Positions 23,601 through 34,000 of a stretch of DNA of 64,000 nt are shown piece by piece; positions within the stretch are counted from its first letter, which is position 1, and each line of letters starts with the position of its first letter. The stretch is from Echiichthys vipera (taxonomy: Eukaryota; Chordata; Actinopteri; Perciformes; Trachinidae), in NCBI GenBank assembly GCA_963691815.1, contig OY829661.1, positions 16,678,849 through 16,742,848 of the forward strand, given 5' to 3'. The notes under the pieces are model-generated. The model searched no databases. It saw nothing but the letters and a program-made list of their open reading frames with translations, and was not told where the DNA came from. Position numbers and translations under genes: made by a program.

Positions 23601-24314
23601 AAACAACTGCAAGTATTGTCTGAGGGAATGCTCTTGTCTGCAGAAGTCATTTAGAGTAGATGCTGCCTGCCTCATCCAGATTCCAGCTTCCAGCGTCAGC
23701 TCGACTGGGCTGGCAGGAATGCTGTTTCCTTCCATGACACTCACTAACAGAGGAATTTACTTTTTCCATCTGTTGAAGGCTGTACCCTTCGCTGTGCCAC
23801 AGTAGATTCAGGATTTTTCATGCAATATGTGCAGTTTCTTGCCTTTACATCTCACATTGCACAGTTAAGTTCAAAAACAAAACAGGCCTCTACAATGACC
23901 TGTGATTACATTTTGTTGTTTTCTCCTTTACAGGGTAAGTGCATTAACTTTACCCGAAGCAAATCCTACCCTGCTCCTCGCTATCCCGTCTACAACCAGC
24001 CCTCCACGCCCGTCTACACTTTGCCCCACAGTTACCAGCGTCGCCCATCAGAGGGCAGCCACATTTTCAATTTGCCCCCTTCGCCAACGTCTACGCTCCC
24101 CCCTCTACCCTCCACTCCTCCCCCATCCTCCACCACCCCTCCCATGTACTACACGCCACCTCCAAACAGAGCCCTGCCCCCGTCCAACATGAGCTCAGCC
24201 TCTGCACCCCCGTCTCCGACTGGCTCCCTACCACCCCCGCCTCAGGGTCCGCCCCCGTGTAGAGCACCACCTCCGTCACGCCCTCCTCCACGCCCCAATC
24301 ATGAGAACTACTGA
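11042..24314 (+). CDS. antxr1: antxr1, anthrax toxin receptor 1 / TEM8-family matrix receptor (complete, 18 exons)
   Basis: Type I membrane protein that in this family binds collagen matrix and links it to the cytoskeleton. Exons: 11042-11196, 14105-14176, 14257-14328, 14442-14523, 14647-14680, 14908-14987, 15956-16024, 16119-16199, 16296-16356, 16562-16660, 17710-17779, 17925-18003, 18702-18797, 18906-18947, 19141-19233, 22180-22338, 23127-23207, 23934-24314. All phases close, giving 601 aa. Order: signal peptide with core about 10-25; vWA domain with MIDAS D51-x-S53-x-S55, T119 and D151; an Ig-like region (LCSFRINDTVTL); transmembrane helix about 321-347; long cytosolic tail (TVDASYYGGRGVGGIKRME, KWYSPIKGKLDAL); and a Pro-rich end. 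The KCINFTR plus PPPSRPPPRP ending points to ANTXR1 rather than ANTXR2. Teleosts carry several antxr1 copies and I cannot say which one this is. Confidence 0.93.
11719..11990. repeat. Fish interspersed repeat, family B, copy 1
   Basis: It begins agggctgaaacaaacaatta and continues gattaatctgcagattattt, followed by the tcccattgcagtttccc and atattcagtttacaatctt blocks. Related sequence is seen at 13038-13280 and 55845-56168 in reverse. It lies in antxr1 intron 1. Confidence 0.65.
13038..13280. repeat. Fish interspersed repeat, family B, copy 2 (diverged, partly reversed)
   Basis: Includes acaattttgacaattaatca and a diverged interior in antxr1 intron 1. It is weaker than the 11719 copy and its borders are uncertain. 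Confidence 0.4.
15172..15670. mobile_element. MITE family A, complete copy with TTAA flanks
   Basis: TTAA at 15172-15175 and 15667-15670 encloses perfect inner ends AGGTCCCA...TGGGACCT, with weaker inverted homology continuing inward. At 499 bp with no recognisable transposase, it has the form of a non-autonomous DNA element using TTAA targets, as piggyBac-type elements do. It lies in antxr1 intron 6. Partial relatives are at 1-202, 18446-18690, 25655-26000, 48847-49060 and 51375-51886. Confidence 0.8.
18446..18690. mobile_element. MITE family A, truncated copy ending next to antxr1 exon 13
   Basis: It opens with TTAA-AGGTACCA, keeps the aatactgtgaaagtattaaaa and gaaactgtgtcttt blocks, skips much of the middle, and stops within about 10 bp of the exon 13 acceptor (AG at 18700-18701). 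Confidence 0.7.
18702..18797 (+). CDS. antxr1: antxr1 exon 13: transmembrane segment
   Basis: These 32 codons encode a hydrophobic helix (VAIALLILMLLLTILLLWWF) ended by WPLCC, with cysteines that could be lipid-modified as known in this receptor family. The exon keeps phase 0 on both sides. Its acceptor is the TTCTAG at 18696-18701, preceded by a T-run that merges into MITE-derived sequence. Confidence 0.92.
19234..22179. other. antxr1 intron 15 (no gene seen)
   Basis: 2.9 kb with only short open frames on both strands, none showing a recognisable protein or splice logic. It contains the telomere-like tract. Confidence 0.65.
20963..20994. repeat. Short telomere-like tract (CCCTAA)n
   Basis: About four units of ccctaa, one expanded to ccctaac-cc, inside antxr1 intron 15. 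It is too short to mark a chromosome end or a clear fusion point. Confidence 0.75.
23934..24314 (+). CDS. antxr1: antxr1 exon 18: proline-rich cytoplasmic terminus
   Basis: The exon starts GKCINFTRSKSYPAP. After about 30 residues it becomes a Pro/Ser/Thr-rich tail of roughly 90 residues with repeated PPP and PPPS motifs, ending RPPPRPNHENY and TGA at 24312. Such tails bind SH3/WW/EVH1-type partners in other proteins; the partner here is not known. The closing NHENY has no counterpart in the human ending as I remember it. Confidence 0.9.
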   Translation, partial: GKCINFTRSKSYPAPRYPVYNQPSTPVYTLPHSYQRRPSEGSHIFNLPPSPTSTLPPLPSTPPPSSTTPPMYYTPPPNRALPPSNMSSASAPPSPTGSLPPPPQGPPPCRAPPPSRPPPRPNHENY

Positions 24315-26714
24315 CTATTCAAAAAAAGTCGAGGAGAAGGATCTGAGCTCAGGATGGAAACCTGAAAGGATCCTCTCACTGTGCCTCTGTCTAAACAAAC
24401 ATTATAACTGTATAATGTTGCCTTATTGAGGCTGCAGCTGGTGATACAATCCCTGCACAGATGCCATGAACTATGACTTTTTTTCAAGTCTAGAAAGTGG
24501 ATATTTAGTGAGCAGAGCTTTGACTATTAAATGCTATTGGAGCTAAGCAATTTATCCATTTCTTAAGAACACTGCTTTCTAATATTGAATGCATTTTTAG
24601 CCTTTAACTGATGTGCATCTTTTGATCAAAAACAAATCTCTCTGCTTTGCACAGTGACAAACAATCGTGAGTTTAAACAGAAGGAAATCCAGGGGCTCAG
24701 CAACTGCGTCATGTGTTTTATACATGCAAGTCTGTTTGGCAAGTGCTGTCTCGGAAAATGTATACTTTGTGAATGGATATTCATTAAATCACGGAAGTAT
24801 ATCCATCATATTGCATTAAATGTCTAATTTCCATGGATGATGACAGTTTTCATTTCACGATCTTCTTAGGTAAGAATAAGAAAGGCAGTGAAGTAATGGT
24901 TCAACATTTGCTTTCTTGCTAAGAGTTTAAAATAGAGCCAGCAGGGGATTTGTTTAATCAGTAAGTAACTATACAGTAATAGATCCAGAGAGTTAAACTA
25001 CAACTTGGTTGAGATGGTTGTTACACCTAAAGATGCCCCCATGTGTCCATATAAAGATATTTTGTTCCCCACTAGATACTTATGGAAGAATTTGCCTGGA
25101 AAAGCACATCTGGGCTGTTATGTATTCATGGCTGGCACTGCAGGAAATGTGCTACGGCTAGAAAGTGTATGGGTTGGCAGAAAGATAAATAATGTGAAAT
25201 TATTTACTTTATTTATAACTCTGAATGGTTCAGAGTAAATACTTTCCATTTTGGGTAAGATGTGTCTTTCTCTAAATTAAAAAAAAAACATAACTTGATT
25301 TTGAGTTTGAGATTATGCAACTAGTCAAAGGAGCAGCCAGTCAGCTGACTCTTATTCCACTCATATCTATTAAAATAAATTCTAATATATATTTTCCACG
25401 TGCTTTCCTTAGTTTCTTAGTTGTTTCGTAATTTGAAAATGCTTTCACAGATGCAGTTCTGCAGGCAGTGAGCTCATGGGACGTGTCAGAGAAAACTGCC
25501 AGATTCAAGGCAGACAATAAAATAATAATCCAACTATGATGTGATCTGGAAGATTACCTTCCTGTTGAAGAGTATACGTAACTGGAGTATAATGACAGGG
25601 CAAATTGTCTATTTCTAAAGGAGAGCAATGTAAAACCTTCTCAACTGTCTGTAATCACGTTCCGTTTTAGCACCTGTCTCTTTAAGCCCTCCCTCCTAAA
25701 AAAGCCCAACCTACTGTGATTGGTCAGTGTTTCCAGGTCATCCACATCTGCACTCTTGCAACTCTGCACCATCATTGTAGCAACACTTTCTACCTATATA
25801 TAGTAAAATTGTGACATCACAACTGTACAGTGGTCCTGACGGCTCATTTAAAAGGCACCGTTCCTTTATACGGACTGTGAACATTTCTCCGTGGACTGAG
25901 CATTTGGATAATTTCACAGTATTTATGTAGCACCTCAACCTGCTTAATTATTTTTAAAAAAGACCTGCAAATCTCACTTTTTACAGTATGGGGCCTTTAA
26001 AGAGATAAATATGCTTCCAAGTGGCCTCAACTTGGCCGGTGTCACAGTCTACCTTGGCTGCACAAAAAATGGTAATCATTGACGTCACACAGCTAATCAA
26101 CTCCATAGTAAAACAAGTTTGCCAGCCACAGTGTAACTTACACACACAGTCTTGAACTCATTTACAGGAAAGCCTCAGACTTTTCTATTTCCATTTACGT
26201 ATACAAATCCTGACATGTTTACTGTGATGAAATCAGCTCGCAAGCTGGTACACCACTCCTTTTCCCATGTGCTCTTAATCTCTAACTAGATCTAAGCTCA
26301 CATGACATTTTTCGAATTGTTGCATAAAAGCAGCTCATCTTTCACACAAGCTCAACTCACCCTTTCCTTCCTCAAGTAGATAAGAGGTTTAAGCTGTAGC
26401 TTGCATTTTTTAGTGCTGGTTTATTGGCGGCTCAGTCCGACAGTCGCCACCAGCAGACACCTGTTTTTAGTCTTTTTTCCATTTTACCTCTGCATTTTGT
26501 TTAATCTGGCATTAATCAAATGCAGATAAATCAAAAACTTTCCTGGAAAGACTATAATGTTGGCCTCCCTACCTCAGATTCAAGGATGACACTGCCAGAG
26601 TAGCATGACGAGCAACAACATTCTGCTGAATCTACAGGAACAGGGACTCATTGTCCTCATAAAGTAAACCTAAGCAAGTCTATCAACACAGCAGAGACAC
26701 AAAACAACATCTTA
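24315..26714. other. antxr1 3' UTR and convergent interval towards aak1
   Basis: Two ATTAAA signals at 24783-24788 and 24815-24820, about 470-500 bp after the stop, are candidates for antxr1 polyadenylation. Further right are a reversed MITE family A copy (25655-26000) and unassigned AT-rich DNA up to the tandem duplication. No gene was recognised. Confidence 0.5.
25655..26000. mobile_element. MITE family A, reversed partial copy
   Basis: In reverse orientation it carries the gcacctgtctctttaag, gacatcacaactgtac and acctgcaaatctcactttt blocks and ends with ggggcctttaa. The far terminus is eroded. Confidence 0.7.
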
Positions 26715-29700
26715 GCCTCTCCAAGACCATGTGATGCTCTACTTGCCATCATGTCCCATCTCAGGTAAAATCTGGCAATAAGGCACAAGCAGAAAGACCA
26801 GGATGCCATTATGTTTACAAAGCTTTAATAAAGTTTAAGAAATATGCAAATACTGTTAGCATGGCAAGGCAGCATGGTTTACAAAAAGTATAAATCAAAA
26901 TTACAAGCATAATTTGAAATCATATCACTTTAAAATAAACTTACTAAGGAGACAGCTCAGCAGAGATGATGTTTCTTGAGAATCCCTTCTGACATGCCGC
27001 CTTACGCTGTAACATTGTAACCACAGACATGATATGTTTAAGTTAAAATACCAAGACCAGACAAGATTAGCAGGTAAAAAGTACTTCCAAGAGAACTAAT
27101 AAAGGTCTGTTCACAACTATGAACAATTGTTAAGCAGTAAAGCAGGTAAACTGAGCTTGAAACCAAATCTTAACATCATACTGGTTCCAGTACAGCTCTC
27201 GTGATCAGACATTTAGGATTTTATGTAACTTGCCTGTCTTTTCTTAAAACCCTTGTGAAGAGTTTACAGTGCTTCCAAGTAACAACAGTTCCTTTGGCAT
27301 GTTTGGTTTCTTTTGCAGCACATAAGAGGCTTGCAACCATGTTGGAGAAACAATATGACTGCTATTAAAGGCACAGTCCGTATCTTAATTTCAAAAACCA
27401 AGAGGGCAAACAACTAAACTGCAATAAATCAAATTGATCTACTTTCTTTTAATACAAAGACTACGGTCACAGTGCAAGCCTTAGTGCTCAATTCAGACTT
27501 AATGCTCAGATTTGATCTGTTAAGAAATGATCCGCATGTGCAAAAGAGCAATAACATGCAGCAGGCTGTTGTAAGGACATAAACATGGAGGCCATTGATG
27601 TCCTTGTTCATGGCTTCACTTATAAGTGAAGTGCAGTGATAATGGTAATGAGGATGAGGAGAAAGAGAGGCAAAATGTTTTTGTTTTGGTGGAGTGAATG
27701 AATGAATGCAGCAAAAGTCAGATGCATTCCAATGTGACTGTTCAGATGGAAGTTGTATTGCAAAAATATCAGACCTGCATCTGATTTAGGACCACGATCG
27801 GATCGATGGAAGAAAATCGGAATTGAGCATTAAGGCCTTAAATACAGTATGAACGTAGCTAAAGTGGCCCAAGTCAGAAGTGAAAAGATCAAATTGCATG
27901 TGATTTGTGCTGTTCACAATGTTTTGAAAAATCAGATCTGAGCCACATATGATTACTATCTGATTTGGGCCACTTTGGCTGAAACTGAAAACAGCTGCTT
28001 TGATGATGCTGGTAAATATTATAGCATTAGAATAATACAAATTAAAACAGTACTGTTTGTAAAGGTTTGAGTAAAACAGACCCATATATCATAAAGAAAA
28101 ACACTGAATGCTGTTTATTCATTAACTGACTAAAACTGCTATTTACATGGTAAGATTGGGCCTTTTAATCAACACTGTTTTTGATATCCTAAATTTGGTT
28201 TTAAACTGATTCCATGACCAATCCTTCAAGTTCATCATAAGAACTTCCCTGTCCAAGTTCACACTGTTTGTAAAGTGCTGAAATGATGCACTGTTGTGCT
28301 GAGACTGGAAGTAAATCAATGGCTGAGGTAGAACATCAAGTTTAAACATGCAATCATTTGTAACAGGATCATTTACTTGTTTTAATACTGCAGTAATAGT
28401 GTAAGAGAGACTACATTAGAAATGTGGGTAATACTGCGACTCAAGTGTACTTTGGCTCTTTCTTAAGTCTCTAAAAACTCTGACTTGGACACGATTTTAT
28501 AATCAAGGTTTCCCCTGGGAGCATCTCGGTTGAAAAGGTGCGGCAGCGAACGGATCATCCAGAGGTCTTCCCCCGATAGTCCAGGAATGCAGAGGCCCCA
28601 CAGCTACCGAACCAACGGCGGCTTGCTGACCGATCCTGGAGACGACCCGGTGCACCGCCACTGGCTGTTGGAGCAGTGGTGCCTCTGTGTGCAGACGACG
28701 GGCCCGAATACCAAGAGACTGAGGACCCGGAGGAGGTGATAATGGGACCAGGTGACACTGTTTGCTGGTTTGAATCTGCTGTGTTCCAGATGTATATATG
28801 TGAGTATTCGTAGGAACTGCCTTGGTGGTTTCTTGCCTCTTTCCAAACGGTGCCTGGAGGAAAACATCAGATGTCTCAGCAGGTTTATGAGATGCACAAA
28901 AAGAGGAGCAGCTGAATGCCATCTTGCTTTCTTTTCCTGGCGTTTTAAAAGGGGCCAGCTGGAAGACATCAGAGGTGACTGGGCTGTTCGGGGGCTGGAA
29001 CTGGGATACTTGGTTGACAGGTATGAAAGGCAGGCTGGTGGAAGTAGCTGGTATTGTATGGTGCTGTATGCTCCTCTCATCTGATGGCAACATGTGTTTA
29101 TTAAAGACATGTGCAGCAGTCTCCTGCTGGATCCTCGGCCCTTGATTCTTCGGAGCGAGCTGCACAGAAGCCACATCCCGAGCAGCTCGCAGTACATTAC
29201 TGTGGAGCTCCCCCTGCAGGTCTGTATGTGGAAAAGACGGGAGAGAGTTCAGATATGAGGATACATACTTGAAAGCTTTGCTGAACTCTGAATCTGAAAT
29301 GAAAGAAAATATAATATTCGCTATCTATTACAGATAGGGTTGTTGAGGAATTTGTACTCTTTCCATGTGAGCTTTAGACTTCTAGAGTATCATATTTGTT
29401 CTCTTCTTGTGCTATTTTGGGTTTTGTGAGCTAAAGAATAATTTCCACTCTGGTGGAAAATAAATGTTTGTCTGGACAATCTTTCTCAAGTAGATCAAAA
29501 CCCATTAACATGAACTGGTGAAAGGAAAATCCTGTTGGGTTTTAGGAAAAGAAAATCAAAGTAAAGTGGCAAAGGTGAAACATGTTCTTGAGTTCTTTTA
29601 ATTAAATGTCCTGAATCTTCAGGCTCAGACGGGTGATGTGAAAAATATCCACTGGATATCTAGTTCTGATCAATATATCAGAGTTCCAATAATGATATAT

Positions 29701-31090
29701 CGGTCGAAATACACGTCTCTGACACGCATTTTTTTTAATAAAGACCTCTTGAATTTTGTTATTAGAGAGTTGCGACCAAGATATGTATTTAGCAGGACAT
29801 TTTACATTTAAATAATAAAATAATGGACGATTTGTTGGCAGGTCTGCGGAAATGATCCTAACACGCGCACAGGTGCAGGTTTATGCAAGCAAAAACTGAT
29901 GACCTCTTAAAAGGTAAAGACAAAGAAAAAAAACAAAAGAAAAAAAACAATGGATTGACATTTTAATGGGGCATGGATGCCTTACCTGAGTAGAATTAAC
30001 CTGCTATCTGAGCAGAATAAGAATTTGATTAGTGCATTACACAATTAAATCTCCCCGATTATATTATGTTTCAAATGAACAAATCATTTACCAGCTCATT
30101 CAAGCCCTCAGTATCTCAGCCAATGCAGATATCTTTGCATGCAAGTCTGATGAGAAGCTATTGAAGGAACACTCCTATCAAATTAGCATTGCACTTCTTT
30201 AATATCGTCATAACTCGTGATGGACAGTTTTTAGGGAAAAAAGGGACACAAATTCATGCAGCAGAAACAAAAATATCATCTTCTCCTTGCCAAAACCTGG
30301 GGCCTACATTGTCCACTATGCAACTCGACCACTGAGTTTGGGCAGTTTCAGGTTTCTTATGCTAGTAGCAGCTAATGTAGCAAAGAGCCGCTAGCATTGG
30401 GAGATCTATCAGAATTTTAAAGTAGTAGTCCCTAAATGCTGTAAACAGACTGTAAATACTAGTTTAAAGATAAGACAGTGTCTACAGCAAAGTGGTTTAA
30501 AATGTGGAATAGACCTATAAAAGCTGAGTATCATGTACATTCATTGAGTCATATCAACCAATATTCTGGACAACAAAAAGAATCTTACAATCAATACTCA
30601 ACACGTTGACATTCACATTTGTATTTTATTTGCCATCCCTTTATAATTCTTTAATTATCTCACAAAAATAGAAGGAGCACACAATAACACAGCTCTGACG
30701 CAGGTGTGGGCCAAGACAAGAGGTGTCTCAAAACACTCAATAGTATCAGATAATTGACGGATTTCATTTTTGGCAAAAACAACAGAGAAAATGAGGGGCT
30801 TCTGTTTCACATCGCGTGTTATTCTCACTAGCTGCGTGGCTTTACCGATTACAACAGCACACTGGCGGCTACAGGGAGAAAGCTCAGGAGTTGCATAGGT
30901 TCAAACAGTAACTGCAAATGAGTTGTTCAGAGGAAGGATCACAAAGGGTGATAAATACAACATAAGCCTTCACTTACACATGCAGTACCTACAGTGAATA
31001 CACCTTTGAAACCAGCCACTCCTTTAAATTTATTTATTTATTTTTTTTCCCAAGAGGACGTCATTCAAAAAGTTCTACGAAACGAAGATG
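26715..31090. repeat. Tandem duplication, copy 1 (4,376 bp)
   Basis: It begins gcctctccaagaccatgtg and ends gttctacgaaacgaagatg, followed at once by the second copy. The offset between matching positions is 4,376 bp through the exon and 4,369 bp after the indel. It contains the aak1 long-form terminal exon, its 3' UTR and about 1.8 kb of upstream intron. All parts I compared with copy 2 are identical, except that ttccatgt at about 29361-29368 is replaced by a single c. Confidence 0.95.
28503..29293 (-). CDS. aak1: aak1 long-isoform terminal exon, copy 1 (distal)
   Basis: An acceptor TTTCATTTCAG precedes a frame of 262 codons plus TGA at 28505-28503. Its first split codon (G|AT) matches the phase-1 end of the exon at 39353-39246, so a long isoform of about 1,130 aa is possible. 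It begins DSEFSKAFKYVSSYLNS and carries DVFQLAPF, DVFLQAPF and a final DDPFAAAPFQP, the D-P/V-F-x-x-A-P-F repeats seen at the C terminus of BMP2K and long AAK1. In AAK1L this extension is reported to add clathrin binding. A TTTATT (AATAAA on the minus strand) at 28114-28119 could be the poly(A) signal. Read in transcription order it lies behind copy 2. Confidence 0.75.
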
Positions 31091-34000
31091 GCCTCTCCAA
31101 GACCATGTGATGCTCTACTTGCCATCATGTCCCATCTCAGGTAAAATCTGGCAATAAGGCACAAGCAGAAAGACCAGGATGCCATTATGTTTACAAAGCT
31201 TTAATAAAGTTTAAGAAATATGCAAATACTGTTAGCATGGCAAGGCAGCATGGTTTACAAAAAGTATAAATCAAAATTACAAGCATAATTTGAAATCATA
31301 TCACTTTAAAATAAACTTACTAAGGAGACAGCTCAGCAGAGATGATGTTTCTTGAGAATCCCTTCTGACATGCCGCCTTACGCTGTAACATTGTAACCAC
31401 AGACATGATATGTTTAAGTTAAAATACCAAGACCAGACAAGATTAGCAGGTAAAAAGTACTTCCAAGAGAACTAATAAAGGTCTGTTCACAACTATGAAC
31501 AATTGTTAAGCAGTAAAGCAGGTAAACTGAGCTTGAAACCAAATCTTAACATCATACTGGTTCCAGTACAGCTCTCGTGATCAGACATTTAGGATTTTAT
31601 GTAACTTGCCTGTCTTTTCTTAAAACCCTTGTGAAGAGTTTACAGTGCTTCCAAGTAACAACAGTTCCTTTGGCATGTTTGGTTTCTTTTGCAGCACATA
31701 AGAGGCTTGCAACCATGTTGGAGAAACAATATGACTGCTATTAAAGGCACAGTCCGTATCTTAATTTCAAAAACCAAGAGGGCAAACAACTAAACTGCAA
31801 TAAATCAAATTGATCTACTTTCTTTTAATACAAAGACTACGGTCACAGTGCAAGCCTTAGTGCTCAATTCAGACTTAATGCTCAGATTTGATCTGTTAAG
31901 AAATGATCCGCATGTGCAAAAGAGCAATAACATGCAGCAGGCTGTTGTAAGGACATAAACATGGAGGCCATTGATGTCCTTGTTCATGGCTTCACTTATA
32001 AGTGAAGTGCAGTGATAATGGTAATGAGGATGAGGAGAAAGAGAGGCAAAATGTTTTTGTTTTGGTGGAGTGAATGAATGAATGCAGCAAAAGTCAGATG
32101 CATTCCAATGTGACTGTTCAGATGGAAGTTGTATTGCAAAAATATCAGACCTGCATCTGATTTAGGACCACGATCGGATCGATGGAAGAAAATCGGAATT
32201 GAGCATTAAGGCCTTAAATACAGTATGAACGTAGCTAAAGTGGCCCAAGTCAGAAGTGAAAAGATCAAATTGCATGTGATTTGTGCTGTTCACAATGTTT
32301 TGAAAAATCAGATCTGAGCCACATATGATTACTATCTGATTTGGGCCACTTTGGCTGAAACTGAAAACAGCTGCTTTGATGATGCTGGTAAATATTATAG
32401 CATTAGAATAATACAAATTAAAACAGTACTGTTTGTAAAGGTTTGAGTAAAACAGACCCATATATCATAAAGAAAAACACTGAATGCTGTTTATTCATTA
32501 ACTGACTAAAACTGCTATTTACATGGTAAGATTGGGCCTTTTAATCAACACTGTTTTTGATATCCTAAATTTGGTTTTAAACTGATTCCATGACCAATCC
32601 TTCAAGTTCATCATAAGAACTTCCCTGTCCAAGTTCACACTGTTTGTAAAGTGCTGAAATGATGCACTGTTGTGCTGAGACTGGAAGTAAATCAATGGCT
32701 GAGGTAGAACATCAAGTTTAAACATGCAATCATTTGTAACAGGATCATTTACTTGTTTTAATACTGCAGTAATAGTGTAAGAGAGACTACATTAGAAATG
32801 TGGGTAATACTGCGACTCAAGTGTACTTTGGCTCTTTCTTAAGTCTCTAAAAACTCTGACTTGGACACGATTTTATAATCAAGGTTTCCCCTGGGAGCAT
32901 CTCGGTTGAAAAGGTGCGGCAGCGAACGGATCATCCAGAGGTCTTCCCCCGATAGTCCAGGAATGCAGAGGCCCCACAGCTACCGAACCAACGGCGGCTT
33001 GCTGACCGATCCTGGAGACGACCCGGTGCACCGCCACTGGCTGTTGGAGCAGTGGTGCCTCTGTGTGCAGACGACGGGCCCGAATACCAAGAGACTGAGG
33101 ACCCGGAGGAGGTGATAATGGGACCAGGTGACACTGTTTGCTGGTTTGAATCTGCTGTGTTCCAGATGTATATATGTGAGTATTCGTAGGAACTGCCTTG
33201 GTGGTTTCTTGCCTCTTTCCAAACGGTGCCTGGAGGAAAACATCAGATGTCTCAGCAGGTTTATGAGATGCACAAAAAGAGGAGCAGCTGAATGCCATCT
33301 TGCTTTCTTTTCCTGGCGTTTTAAAAGGGGCCAGCTGGAAGACATCAGAGGTGACTGGGCTGTTCGGGGGCTGGAACTGGGATACTTGGTTGACAGGTAT
33401 GAAAGGCAGGCTGGTGGAAGTAGCTGGTATTGTATGGTGCTGTATGCTCCTCTCATCTGATGGCAACATGTGTTTATTAAAGACATGTGCAGCAGTCTCC
33501 TGCTGGATCCTCGGCCCTTGATTCTTCGGAGCGAGCTGCACAGAAGCCACATCCCGAGCAGCTCGCAGTACATTACTGTGGAGCTCCCCCTGCAGGTCTG
33601 TATGTGGAAAAGACGGGAGAGAGTTCAGATATGAGGATACATACTTGAAAGCTTTGCTGAACTCTGAATCTGAAATGAAAGAAAATATAATATTCGCTAT
33701 CTATTACAGATAGGGTTGTTGAGGAATTTGTACTCTCGAGCTTTAGACTTCTAGAGTATCATATTTGTTCTCTTCTTGTGCTATTTTGGGTTTTGTGAGC
33801 TAAAGAATAATTTCCACTCTGGTGGAAAATAAATGTTTGTCTGGACAATCTTTCTCAAGTAGATCAAAACCCATTAACATGAACTGGTGAAAGGAAAATC
33901 CTGTTGGGTTTTAGGAAAAGAAAATCAAAGTAAAGTGGCAAAGGTGAAACATGTTCTTGAGTTCTTTTAATTAAATGTCCTGAATCTTCAGGCTCAGACG

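Noticed and set aside
11042..24314. Assignment to ANTXR2 (CMG2)
   Set aside because: The long Pro-rich tail and the KCINFTR...PPPSRPPPRP ending, together with linkage to aak1 and anxa4, point to ANTXR1; ANTXR2 has a shorter tail.
27429..28349. Short minus-strand frames (60-99 codons), repeated at 31805-32725
   Set aside because: They lie in the 3' UTR after the aak1 long-form stop, have no domain, and are duplicated only because the whole unit is.
28604..29197. A 197-codon frame overlapping the aak1 long exon in another phase
   Set aside because: It is a shadow frame; the phase that links to aak1 and carries the D-x-F-x-x-APF motifs is the other one.
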